From assembly GCF_011009555.1 (NCBI RefSeq), contig NZ_QXHD01000004.1, positions 2,585,661 through 2,648,323 on the forward strand: a stretch of DNA of 62,663 nt, read 5' to 3'. A program made the position numbers and the translations under genes. Shown in pieces: positions 8,845 to 17,050 of the stretch. Every line of letters starts with the position of its first letter. Position 1 is the stretch's first letter. The notes under the pieces are model-generated. The model was not told where the DNA came from. It made no database searches and worked only from the letters and a program-made list of their open reading frames with translations. This stretch comes from Adonisia turfae CCMR0081 (GTDB lineage Bacteria > Cyanobacteriota > Cyanobacteriia > Phormidesmidales > Phormidesmidaceae).

Positions 8845-9573
8845 ATGTCCAGTTTTGGCAAGTCAATGGTTTCTCTTACCGGCAAGCTAGGTGGTGCGAT
8901 TGCAATCGGCACGGCCCTGAGTCTATGCACCCTGACTCCAGCCCAGGCGGCCAGCTTTCGCCTTTCATGGACAGGGCAAATTCTGGGTTATAGCGCTGAG
9001 GGGCAATTTAGCTACGACGATGCCCAAACCTATGAAGATGGGATTGTTCGAGGTGACGATTTAGAGGCATTTGACATCGCCTTTTACGATCCGCAAGGCA
9101 ACCTGATTCAAGAGTTTGAGGATAATCACCTCACCTATTCGGGGTTCAACTTTAATTTCGATACTCAGACGGGTGAGATTTTGCAAGATGGCTCTTTTGA
9201 TGAGCCGAATGGCATTGATCTTGGAGAATACACGGTTCTATTTGATGAAGCAGGGGAGCCCGTTGGGGCAACGGGGCTAAATTTCTGGTCGGCAGCTCCA
9301 GTTGTGGATGGAGAGCCGATTCCCCACGTTCACCTGACTGATTTTGGCGATGAGTTTCCTGACCTGTCGGTGGGCTTTGGTACCCATCTCGATGTGGCTT
9401 TCTTTACCCGTACGCGGGCACAGCTTCTGGATGATCCGGGAGCAGGCGAACAACTCGGTCAACGGATGATTGCCACCCAGGTGCCTGAACCAGGTGCATT
9501 AGTCGGAATGGGTGCGATCGCACTGTTGGCTCGCCGTTTGCAGCGCTCTAAGGGACAAGCCAAGTCTGTTTGA
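8845..9573 (+). CDS. PEP-CTERM exported protein, probably zinc-regulated
   Basis: A 242-residue secreted protein. It has an N-terminal signal peptide (hydrophobic GGAIAIGTALSLCTLTPAQAA), a beta-rich acidic middle part, and a C-terminal sorting tag: VPEPG, a hydrophobic helix (ALVGMGAIALLA), then arginines. The tag directs such proteins to the cell surface through exosortase in bacteria that have it. The middle has many aspartates and glutamates and a few histidines (HVHLTDFGD) but no recognised domain. Its start codon is 24 bases downstream of Zur box 1, so it is the gene best placed to respond to that site. A surface zinc-binding or scavenging role is a guess. Confidence 0.85.
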   Translation: MSSFGKSMVSLTGKLGGAIAIGTALSLCTLTPAQAASFRLSWTGQILGYSAEGQFSYDDAQTYEDGIVRGDDLEAFDIAFYDPQGNLIQEFEDNHLTYSGFNFNFDTQTGEILQDGSFDEPNGIDLGEYTVLFDEAGEPVGATGLNFWSAAPVVDGEPIPHVHLTDFGDEFPDLSVGFGTHLDVAFFTRTRAQLLDDPGAGEQLGQRMIATQVPEPGALVGMGAIALLARRLQRSKGQAKSV

Positions 9574-9660
9574 ACCCGCTGAATTATAAATAAATGGTTG
9601 ACGGCGCTGAGAGGGTTAAAACGTAGAGCTAATGGCTAGCTGGCATTAGCTCTTATCTGG

Positions 9661-9720
9661 CTAGCCAGCCGCCTATCCAAGCTAGCAGCATTGAAAACGC
9701 GATCGCGGAATCACGACTGA
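9661..9720 (-). pseudogene. Relic of the 3' end of the feoB-like gene
   Basis: On the minus strand the stretch reads AIAFSMLLAWIGGW, matching the end of the intact FeoB-like protein (AISFSMLLAWVGRWG). The intact copy ends at 10450, and a Uma2 gene lies between the two. It shows a partial duplication or an insertion into an older copy. Confidence 0.75.
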
Positions 9721-9776
9721 TGATAGCGAGCAGGCATTTTGTTGAGATGATCGGCAGACAGATAGTGTTCTCGGTT

Positions 9777-10340
9777 TTACTCCATTAACCAGTTAAACAG
9801 CTCTTTTACTGTGAGGTTAAAGTTTTTAGCAAATTCCGGTACTGGCAACTGCATTTCTGGTTCGTCATAAACCACAGTCGGCTGATCCGGTCGATGAACC
9901 AAAACGGATTGTTCATCTGAATCAATCAACCACCCCATCTGAGTGCCATGGTTCAGGCAGTGCAGAATATTTTTAGTGACTTTAGTTTGGCTCTGATTCG
10001 GTGAAAGAATTTCGATTGTCCAATCTGGAGCAATTGCAAAAACGTTGGCCACCCCGCCATTTTCCTTGCGTGGAATTCTAGCCCATAGGAATACAGTAAT
10101 ATCGGGTACAGTGGAGCTTCCACCAAAAGTACAGCGTAATTCTGTGAAAGCGCGGGCAATTTGCTGGGGTTTGACGGCCAAATTAATGGCGGGCGCTAAT
10201 TCAGTTTGAATGACGCTATGCTCTCCTTGTGGCATTGGTTTTTGGATAATCAGTCCATCAATGTACTCGCTAGCCGGTTCTGTTTCTGGTAACTGTAGAA
10301 ATTCTTCGAGCGTCAGCGTTTTAGAAGGAGTTTGTACCAT
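9777..10340 (-). CDS. Uma2 family (DUF820) restriction-endonuclease-fold protein
   Basis: This 187-residue protein belongs to Uma2, a PD-(D/E)XK nuclease-like family that is greatly expanded in cyanobacteria and of unknown function. Visible signatures are LTLEEFLQLPETEPASEYIDG, VPDITVFLW, the ...DWTIEILSPNQSQTKVTKNI core with the catalytic-type glutamate, and GWLIDSDEQSVLV. Its length is normal. It sits between the intact end of the feoB-like gene and a relic of that same end, on the same strand, so it may have been inserted during a local duplication. No link to zinc is evident. Confidence 0.88.
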   Translation of the reverse strand: MVQTPSKTLTLEEFLQLPETEPASEYIDGLIIQKPMPQGEHSVIQTELAPAINLAVKPQQIARAFTELRCTFGGSSTVPDITVFLWARIPRKENGGVANVFAIAPDWTIEILSPNQSQTKVTKNILHCLNHGTQMGWLIDSDEQSVLVHRPDQPTVVYDEPEMQLPVPEFAKNFNLTVKELFNWLME

Positions 10341-10449
10341 TTTCAGATTCCCATAAGAGGAGTACGAGGACTACGCTACCGTTCCTCTACTTGCCATTTT
10401 ACTAATACATTAAGCTGTTGTCGCAGTCTAAACACTGCATTGGTTTTGG

Positions 10450-12087
10450 TCACCCCCAGCGGCCTACCCAGGCCAGCAACATTGAAAACGAGATCGCGGC
10501 GATCGCCTGCCGAGCCATCAGCCTTACCGCAAACTGTACTGACTGTTCGCGGGCGATGGTGAGTGCGGTGACCAGGCAGGGCAGCAACACTCCAGCCAGG
10601 TACACGCCCGTCAAGATTTGCAGGGGTGTGAATACGGCCAAGGTGCCCGGTTCGGCAAAAAGTAACAATCCGTCTTTGCGAATTGAGGCCAAAATAATGG
10701 GTACAGCCGCCTCTGGGGGCAGATTAAACAACCCCATTAGGGGATTAATCCAGTCAGCCAGAAGGGTGATCAGACCCAGACTGTCCAGCACCGAAGCGAT
10801 CACTGTAATCACCAAAAAGATGGGAATCGCATTGGTGAAAAACTGTTTGAGGGTGCCCTGGGTTTCACGCCAGATGGCAGACCAACGGGGCATTTCTAAA
10901 AAGGTGCGCTGTTCGATCATCAATGTATTGTGGACCGAGCGGGCGGCTTTGGGCGCAATCAGACGGGTATAGATCAGGGTGGTCAGGGTTAAATAGCCCA
11001 GATAGGGCACCACTAAACCGGGCAAATTGGCTGCGCTGAACACACCCAGGGTGGCTCCAAACTGGTAGGAACAGGCCGCGCCAAATGCGATCGCACTCAC
11101 ACAGGTCTGCCGAGAACAGCTGGAACAGGCACGAGTACTGATCACGGCGGGCACATTGCAGCCAAATCCCATAATCACCCGTACCAAATCTCGCCCGGAT
11201 AGGCCAAACGGTCGCAGGAGTGGGTGCAGCGCTACGGTAATGCGTTCCACTAACCCACTTGCTTTATACGCGCCTAAAAACAGAGCGTACAGAATCACCG
11301 TAGGCACCGCCCAGACAAATAACAGCGGCCCCATGGTGACCAGGCCATAGCGGCCAATCAAAATCTCTTGTAGCAGTGATGGTGTTTGAGACAGAACCGT
11401 AATCAGAGGATCTAATCCAGCTTGTACAAGGGAGTCCAGCACCCCTGCCACCCCATTAGCCACACCAACGGCAAGGACGGCAGGCAACAACAATAAAAGT
11501 ACTGCCAACAACCAGCCCCAGCGCCGATGTTCTAGCCAGGTAGGATGGGGTTCAATGTACCAACCCGCTGGGATCGGGTGCCACTGTTGGGGAAAAACGG
11601 TCGGTGTCTGGAGTGCCCCTAGAATCTGTTGACGCTGATCCGAACTTAAATGGCGAGCATCCACAGGAATAAATCTCACCTGGGCAGCTTGTTCCCAACG
11701 TTTCACCACCTGCTGGGTAAACTCAGAGGCCATGACCTTATCCCAGAAGGTGACCACTACCAACCCTTGCTTCCCGGCAACTAACGGTAGCAGGTCCGCC
11801 AGGTCATCATCGATATGTGTGGCTTTGACCAACAACACAATGGTGTCATGGGCCTGGAGTTGGGCCAGGGCCGCTCGGGTGGTGGCGGTGTCGGCACGAA
11901 AGAGAATGCCGGGGGTGTCGATCAAGAGAGTATCGCCTAACCGATAGCGATCGCAGGCAATGGTTGAACCCTGAATATTGGTACTGGTGGGGCATTGGCC
12001 GGTGAGGGCCGCCGCTAGGGCAGATTTGCCAGTACTTTCTTTGCCGATGAGGACAATTGTTTGCTGGGCAGGCAAGGTATTGGGCAT
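10450..12087 (-). CDS. FeoB-like GTPase/metal permease
   Basis: FeoB proteins couple a cytoplasmic G domain to a membrane channel for ferrous iron. Here a G1 loop GKESTGKS (15-22) and G3 DTPG are clear, while the usual NKxD G4 motif reads FWDK. Two Gate domains follow from about residue 185, with membrane helices and the signature GFGCNVPA near residue 307. At 545 residues it is shorter than typical FeoB (600-780). After the signature it is cysteine-rich (TRACSSCSRQTC, later GAACS), unlike standard FeoB. It lies 195 bases downstream of the CzcO-like gene that follows Zur box 2, and no feoA is visible. Zinc or another divalent metal is a plausible substrate; iron cannot be excluded. Confidence 0.85.
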   Translation of the reverse strand: MPNTLPAQQTIVLIGKESTGKSALAAALTGQCPTSTNIQGSTIACDRYRLGDTLLIDTPGILFRADTATTRAALAQLQAHDTIVLLVKATHIDDDLADLLPLVAGKQGLVVVTFWDKVMASEFTQQVVKRWEQAAQVRFIPVDARHLSSDQRQQILGALQTPTVFPQQWHPIPAGWYIEPHPTWLEHRRWGWLLAVLLLLLPAVLAVGVANGVAGVLDSLVQAGLDPLITVLSQTPSLLQEILIGRYGLVTMGPLLFVWAVPTVILYALFLGAYKASGLVERITVALHPLLRPFGLSGRDLVRVIMGFGCNVPAVISTRACSSCSRQTCVSAIAFGAACSYQFGATLGVFSAANLPGLVVPYLGYLTLTTLIYTRLIAPKAARSVHNTLMIEQRTFLEMPRWSAIWRETQGTLKQFFTNAIPIFLVITVIASVLDSLGLITLLADWINPLMGLFNLPPEAAVPIILASIRKDGLLLFAEPGTLAVFTPLQILTGVYLAGVLLPCLVTALTIAREQSVQFAVRLMARQAIAAISFSMLLAWVGRWG

Positions 12088-12198
12088 GGGGATGGGGAGT
12101 GGGAAAGGGGGAGGAGATGAGTAGACGGGTGGATGGGGTACTTCCTGACACCTGACTTGGGCATGGAGAGAAGAGGAGAAGGGAGAGGAGAAAGGTGC

Positions 12199-12236
12199 AA
12201 GTTCTTAGTTCTTAGTTCTTAGTTCTTAGCTCTTAG
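12199..12236. repeat. Heptanucleotide tandem repeat
   Basis: About five direct copies of AGTTCTT or a one-base variant lie between the feoB-like gene and the CzcO-like gene. Short tandemly repeated repetitive sequences of seven bases are common in filamentous cyanobacteria. A purine-rich strand (12085-12190) adjoins it. Confidence 0.85.
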
Positions 12237-12281
12237 TTTTGAGTTGGTAGCTGAGGAGAAGAATTCAAAATTCAAAACTTG

Positions 12282-13406
12282 CTAACAAATGCAGTCGTTG
12301 TCGCAGCAGGAGAGATCGTCGAGAAAGAGTCCGGCCTGGCGGTAGGCATCAAGGGGGGTGGGGTCAATGCTGAGACGCTGGGCGATCGCATTGGCGATGA
12401 CGGCAAACCGCTGACGAAATTTATAAATAAAGCAAAAAATCAGGTCGCCATGGCGGACGGAGGGACCACTCACAAACAGACCTGGGGTAAGGGTAGATTC
12501 GTCATTTTCCGTGAGGGCTGCATAACCTTTGGACCAGTCGAACAGTGGGGAAATCTGTTTCAAACTGGTGTCGAAACCGGTGCAAAGAATCGGGGGATGG
12601 GCCGTCACCCACTTCTGGTATTCGCTGTAGACCGCATAACCACCGGAAATGGGTTTGACCTCTTCAATGGGGGCGTTACCCACTAGGTCCAGGCGACCGG
12701 TGTTATAGACAAATTCCAGACGCTGCAGGGTGTAAGGCGATAGGGATACGCTGGGGTCGGTGTCGGGATTTGCCCAGGCTCCGGTGCGATCAAGCACGCC
12801 GACTTTCTTTCCTATGGCCACTAAATTGGCCGCGGCATCCATACCGCTTTCATAGCCGCCGATGATGATGAATTCATCCCCTTCTAAATCGGTCCACGAC
12901 TGAATTTGACTATTGTGGACACAGTGCTCTGCCCCTGGGAAGGTATTGAGACGGGGATATTGATATTCTCCGGCGGCCCAAATCACAAACTGTGTGGATA
13001 TTTCGCCGCTGCTGGTGCGCAGGGTAAAACCTCCCTGGGGCAAATGTGTAACGCTCTGCACATCTATCTCAGTCTGAATCGGCAGCTCAAAGTGATCGGC
13101 AACGGTCTGCAAGTACAGTGCATACTGTTTGCCGCTAATGTGTTCGCGGCGAAATGCGATCGCAGGCGAAGTCTTCAATGTGACTGCATTCAGGTCGAGC
13201 AGCCCAAAGCCATGGCTGGGAAATGACGGGGTGATGAAGTTCATCTCCTCAGGCCAGCGGCTAAAGGAAGCGCCCACCTGGTGTCGGTCTAAAATTGTGA
13301 AGTGCTCTAGACCCAGCTCTTTGAGCACAACGCCACAACCAATACCGGCGGCTCCCGCGCCGACAATCACAACGTCATAGGACTGATCCGTTTGGGGATG
13401 GCTCAC
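12282..13406 (-). CDS. CzcO/YpdA-like FAD-dependent oxidoreductase with cysteine-rich C-terminus
   Basis: A 374-residue flavoprotein of the COG2072 type. The FAD-binding Rossmann motif GAGAAGIG begins at residue 16, a second dinucleotide motif (IIGGYESGMDAA) near 176 would bind NADPH, and an ATG-like motif (LCTGFDT) follows. The protein ends DDLSCCDNDCIC, five cysteines in the last eight residues, which looks like a metal- or redox-active tail. Zur box 2 lies 34 bases before the start codon. Some YpdA relatives reduce bacillithiol disulfide and CzcO is associated with cation efflux genes; the true substrate here is unknown. It is followed by the feoB-like gene on the same strand, suggesting a zinc-regulated pair. 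Confidence 0.85.
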   Translation of the reverse strand: MSHPQTDQSYDVVIVGAGAAGIGCGVVLKELGLEHFTILDRHQVGASFSRWPEEMNFITPSFPSHGFGLLDLNAVTLKTSPAIAFRREHISGKQYALYLQTVADHFELPIQTEIDVQSVTHLPQGGFTLRTSSGEISTQFVIWAAGEYQYPRLNTFPGAEHCVHNSQIQSWTDLEGDEFIIIGGYESGMDAAANLVAIGKKVGVLDRTGAWANPDTDPSVSLSPYTLQRLEFVYNTGRLDLVGNAPIEEVKPISGGYAVYSEYQKWVTAHPPILCTGFDTSLKQISPLFDWSKGYAALTENDESTLTPGLFVSGPSVRHGDLIFCFIYKFRQRFAVIANAIAQRLSIDPTPLDAYRQAGLFLDDLSCCDNDCIC

Positions 13407-13439
13407 ACTGGGTTACCCGAATTACTGAAGATACGAGAA

Positions 13440-13454
13440 TGATAATCATTATCA
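13440..13454. promoter_or_regulatory. Zur box 2 (upstream of the CzcO-like flavoprotein)
   Basis: TGATAATCATTATCA is a perfect 7-1-7 palindrome identical to box 5 in front of hemB and to the consensus known for cyanobacterial Zur. It lies 34 bases upstream of the flavoprotein start at 13406. Confidence 0.9.
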
Positions 13455-13556
13455 AATTCTTTGTCTAGGGGCTGTCAGGTTACGGTTACACGGGCAGACC
13501 AATAACGTCTCAATGGGTATGGATCGAAACGACCAAAGGGAAAGGCTTCGAGGAGG

Positions 13557-15170
13557 TCAGACTGATGTTTCTTGCGACAGAGCCATCTGCTGAACCAGAG
13601 CCTTGGCAGTCTGAGCGGCTTGTCGATCAACTGAACTCAGCGATGTTCCTACGATTTGGTAACAGTTTGTAGTCGTCCCATACGCGTCGATCAGTGCCCC
13701 CGTGGTCGAGTTGACCGCTAGCTTACCACTGTCGTCGACTACCGCTGCACCCTGGGCAACAGCCAGACTATAAATCGGTGCGATCTGGCTATCGAAGCCG
13801 GTAGCTAAAATCACGGATTTTGGCTGCCACTGCTTGCTGTCAGGCCATACAATCGTTGGCGTTTCGCAATGGTTCAAGAATGTGCCAGCTTGCAAAGACA
13901 AACGCCCAGCCCGCATCGCCGCTAGCATCAGCTCAGCACAAGCCCACGACTGGGTTGCAAACAGATGTTTCACACTGCTTAACAGTTGCCGCAATTTTAC
14001 CCGCTCGTCGCTTGGCAGCAGGTCCTTCGTCTGACCGTAGAAAGACATTACTGGACGAGCTAAACGGGCTAGGGGGTGGGCTGGGGTTGCCTGTTGCAGG
14101 TAGTCAGCGAGAAAACAGCCATAATTCTCGATGTGTAGCATTGCCTCCCATCCCGGATAAGCGATATCACTCACTCGGTAGGCCGTGAGAAGTGACTGTC
14201 TCAGCAAGTATTGCGCCCACCGAGCTGTAGGATTGCGCTGCATCTGCTGCCGCGTCAGCCAGGGGCAAGTGTACGATACAGCAGGTTCTATCTGAGGCAG
14301 TCGGGCATAGCCTCGGTGGCTCACCAGACTGACTCGCTCTACTCCCAGGTTGTGCAGTGCATGCAAGGCCACCTCTATACCCGATGGTCCTGCACCTACT
14401 ATCGTCAGATGGGCAGGTAATTCCGCCCCGTAGCGATCGCACGGATACGCCGCAAATACCTGTCCCTGCCACTCAGGGCGAATGGGTGCAAACCGATGGC
14501 CGATGGTACACACGAGCTGATTGACCTGATAAGACGCGGTTGCCGTCTGCACGTGAACCCTCTGTTCGGAGGGGACAAAGCTTTGTACCGCTTGAGGAAT
14601 CGTCTGCACCATGATGTGGCTAGGCAGGTGGGCCAGCAGCCTCCGAAACTGCTCGTCTAGATAGAGGCCATAGGCTCCTCGGGGACTGGTTCCGTGAAGA
14701 TCGTCCAGGTTATGGTCAGGATGACGCTGTTGTCCCTGCTCTGGAGCAAAATCAGGGTATAGCACCGCTAGCAGGTCACGATTGGCCTGCATCCAGTTGA
14801 AGTAGTTCGCTGTGTCGAAGCGCTGTTGGGCAAAGTCAAACCCGCGGACAGCACTGCCGCCGTTAAAGGTGAACAAGGCGGGCTGCATCGGGTCGTAAAC
14901 CTGTCCGCCACCGATGAATGTTTGCTTATTTAGTGCCTTGAAATGAGCCAGCCGAGTTTTCTGAGCCTTGGTCAGATTAGCCTCTTGGTAGGTACGCTCT
15001 GGCTGAAAGAGAGATATCTGTATAGGCCTCTCTGTTTGGTCACGTAGTTGAGTGACTAAGTGACCGAGAATGGCAAACCCACTGATACCAGCACCTGCGA
15101 TCGCAATTCGCCAAGGCTCAACCCAGCCAGTAATGCAATTGTCTTGATTGGTGGAAATTGTTAAAAACAA
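13557..15170 (-). CDS. FAD/NAD(P)-binding protein, HpyO/NAD_binding_9-like
   Basis: A 537-residue flavoprotein. The Rossmann motif GAGISG lies at residues 26-31, followed by family-type features (FIGGGQVYDP, LFTFNGGSAVRGFDF, HGTSPRGAYGLYLDEQF). A second nucleotide-binding motif VGAGPSGIEVAL and the late VILATGFDSQ confirm a two-dinucleotide fold of the monooxygenase/oxidoreductase type. Family members are often found with uncharacterised amino-acid or natural-product modification genes. It is 277 bases downstream of the 263-residue unknown gene on the same strand, so both may answer to Zur box 3, though the gap leaves room for a separate promoter. The substrate is unknown. Confidence 0.83.
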   Translation of the reverse strand: MFLTISTNQDNCITGWVEPWRIAIAGAGISGFAILGHLVTQLRDQTERPIQISLFQPERTYQEANLTKAQKTRLAHFKALNKQTFIGGGQVYDPMQPALFTFNGGSAVRGFDFAQQRFDTANYFNWMQANRDLLAVLYPDFAPEQGQQRHPDHNLDDLHGTSPRGAYGLYLDEQFRRLLAHLPSHIMVQTIPQAVQSFVPSEQRVHVQTATASYQVNQLVCTIGHRFAPIRPEWQGQVFAAYPCDRYGAELPAHLTIVGAGPSGIEVALHALHNLGVERVSLVSHRGYARLPQIEPAVSYTCPWLTRQQMQRNPTARWAQYLLRQSLLTAYRVSDIAYPGWEAMLHIENYGCFLADYLQQATPAHPLARLARPVMSFYGQTKDLLPSDERVKLRQLLSSVKHLFATQSWACAELMLAAMRAGRLSLQAGTFLNHCETPTIVWPDSKQWQPKSVILATGFDSQIAPIYSLAVAQGAAVVDDSGKLAVNSTTGALIDAYGTTTNCYQIVGTSLSSVDRQAAQTAKALVQQMALSQETSV

Positions 15171-15447
15171 CAGCCCCCCTACGGCTACTGCCTATACACA
15201 TCTACGAGACTATTGAATTAAACCGAGAGTTATGGTCCTAAATAGCTTGATACCTCCTAAAGCTTTCTCAATAGAATTCATGATTGAGACTCAATTAGTA
15301 GCTTTAGTAAATATTTAAAACCCTTTAGAATCAATGGTTCTAGCGATATTCTCTGACTTATGTATACACGGTAGCCCAAACAGGTCGGGGGGGTAGAAAC
15401 TAAGTTTTCGTAAACCTTTGCCGTAGCCACCTTGACGGCAAACGTGT

Positions 15448-16239
15448 TTACAAGGCCAAACTTTTAGCGTGAACCCCTAGCGGAAACAGCAAATATTCAT
15501 TCCAACAGCGCCAGAGATAAGCCGTTATTGCCTTGCGACGCCCCAGCTCGCTTTCAAAAGCAAACGTAACTTCTGCTGAGCCTGGAATTAGCTGAGCCAG
15601 CGAATGGTCGCAGCCACAGCCGTGTTGAATCAACAGCCCCTGACGACTAGCACACGATTGCACTAGCATTTGCACTGCCGTTACATTCAGACTATGCAGG
15701 CAGGCGTCATAGGCCCGCTTCACTCCTTGCATATGAGGGTCGAAAAACATGGGACGAGCCTCGTGGATTGACGCTCGCTCAATTGGACACAGCAGCATCC
15801 AGTAGAAACAAGCTGGTAAAGCATAGCCTAACCGAGAGAAAACTTCCCGCACAAAAGCTACGACTCTTTCGGCCCCGTCAGTTGCTCTGGCTGTTTGCAT
15901 TACCTGATTGAAGTCAGGGTAAGCCGTAGTCCTGAAGTCCTGACCGAAAAACTCTAAGGTTGACATAGCCCCTTGCCGGTAGAAGGCTTGGAAGTCAAAC
16001 CCCTCCCGAAAGACCTCGGGACTGCGGTCCGTTGCCTTGGTTAGAAACAACCGCGCTAGCACTACTAGAAAATCCGGCTCAGGGTGACCCACCGCTACCT
16101 CGCGGTTGGCGATGCGCTGCCAGATTGGCGGTAGTTCTTCCAGGGAAACAACATCAGCGTCCGTTAAGAGAGCGCTGATTGAAAGCGGCTCTGAAACAGT
16201 GCCTGCTGAAGAAACGGTGGAATTTAGGATTGAAACCAT
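15448..16239 (-). CDS. Unrecognised 263-residue protein behind a Zur box
   Basis: I do not recognise the family. The ATG at 16239 is preceded by a GAGGAG ribosome site; an in-frame TTG at 16293 would add 18 unlikely residues. The protein looks soluble and largely helical, with no signal peptide or membrane helix. It has a concentrated Cys/His motif HGCGCDH at residues 206-212, preceded by a further cysteine (QSCASRQG), plus several tryptophans near the end (AYLWRCWNEY). Zur box 3 lies about 80 bases upstream. The next gene on the strand is the HpyO-like flavoprotein. A metal-handling or metal-dependent enzyme is conceivable, but nothing in the sequence fixes a function. Confidence 0.75.
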   Translation of the reverse strand: MVSILNSTVSSAGTVSEPLSISALLTDADVVSLEELPPIWQRIANREVAVGHPEPDFLVVLARLFLTKATDRSPEVFREGFDFQAFYRQGAMSTLEFFGQDFRTTAYPDFNQVMQTARATDGAERVVAFVREVFSRLGYALPACFYWMLLCPIERASIHEARPMFFDPHMQGVKRAYDACLHSLNVTAVQMLVQSCASRQGLLIQHGCGCDHSLAQLIPGSAEVTFAFESELGRRKAITAYLWRCWNEYLLFPLGVHAKSLAL

Positions 16240-16310
16240 GTCAATGACTGACTCCTCTATAGGTGCAAGGAAAAAAATCCTAGACCTAAACAACTTTTCA
16301 GAGTTTACAC

Positions 16311-16336
16311 GGCAATGATAATGATAATCATTTTTC
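16311..16336. promoter_or_regulatory. Zur box 3, extended (between the 263-residue gene and the GFA gene)
   Basis: Two overlapping TGATAAT units occur: TGATAATGATAATCATT, giving a half site followed by an imperfect palindrome. It lies between divergent genes and could serve the minus-strand unknown gene and, more distantly, the GFA gene. Confidence 0.78.
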
Positions 16337-16361
16337 CTGGGCGCTATATTTAGATGACCTT

Positions 16362-16553
16362 ATGGAACTGCAATCGCAGCACCTAAACAATTCTTTGCAA
16401 TTGCGGCTCTGTCACAACGATTACAGCAAGGTATCAAAACTTGCTTCTCGATCTGAGACTAATGACCGAACAGGTACGCCGTTCAATCACATCGAAGTGT
16501 TCACCGATTGGGTGAATCTGTTCAGCATGGAATTTCCAAGAGCAACGTATTAG
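16362..16553 (+). CDS. Possible small protein, doubtful
   Basis: A 63-codon frame begins 26 bases downstream of Zur box 3. No ribosome binding site precedes the ATG and the peptide resembles nothing I know. It may simply be the untranslated leader of the GFA gene. Listed because it lies in a likely zinc-regulated transcript. Confidence 0.2.
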   Translation: MELQSQHLNNSLQLRLCHNDYSKVSKLASRSETNDRTGTPFNHIEVFTDWVNLFSMEFPRATY

Positions 16554-16603
16554 TGCTACTCGTTGTAACCATTCCGACTGCTTGATTTTAGAGGAGATGC
16601 AGC

Positions 16604-16996
16604 ATGGATCGATTCACCGGCGGTTGCTTGTGCGGCAATGTCCGAATTGTGGCGACGGGACTCCCATACCGGGTTGGCCTTTGTCACTGCCTCGACTGCC
16701 GCAAGCATCATGGTGCCCTTTTTCACGCTTCTGCGGTGTTCCCGCAGAATGCGGTGACGATCACGGGCGAAACCTGCGACTACGTCGGGCGGTTCTTCTG
16801 CCCCCGCTGCGGATCGTCTGTTTACTCACGCACCGCAGACGAAGTCGAAGTGAACTTAGGCTCCCTGGACGCACCTGATCAACTTAGGCCCACTTACGAA
16901 CTTTGGACAATCCGACGCGAATCTTGGTTACCCCCTTTTTCGTTCACCAGACAATACGAGCGTGACCGTGAGTCCACGGGGCGCTCAGAGAAGTAG
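16604..16996 (+). CDS. GFA family zinc-binding protein
   Basis: The 130-residue protein has the glutathione-dependent formaldehyde-activating (GFA/CENP-V) fold. The zinc-binding cysteines are visible: GGCLCG (C8, C10), CHCLDCRK (C27, C29, C32) and FCPRCGS (C66, C69). The structural and catalytic zinc sites therefore look complete. An AGAGGAG ribosome site precedes the ATG. Relatives bind thiols or small aldehydes, but most are uncharacterised. It faces away from the 263-residue gene across a 365-base region containing Zur box 3. A zinc-binding protein in a zinc-starvation cluster could be a zinc store or a duplicated housekeeping enzyme. Confidence 0.88.
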   Translation: MDRFTGGCLCGNVRIVATGLPYRVGLCHCLDCRKHHGALFHASAVFPQNAVTITGETCDYVGRFFCPRCGSSVYSRTADEVEVNLGSLDAPDQLRPTYELWTIRRESWLPPFSFTRQYERDRESTGRSEK

Positions 16997-17050
16997 ATGA
17001 GTGCTCCCGTTGCACACTGACCGTAGCTACGGTCAGAAACTACGGACGGG

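Noticed and set aside
12085..12260. CRISPR array at the short repeats upstream of the feoB-like gene
   Set aside because: The repeats are seven bases long and contiguous, with no spacers.
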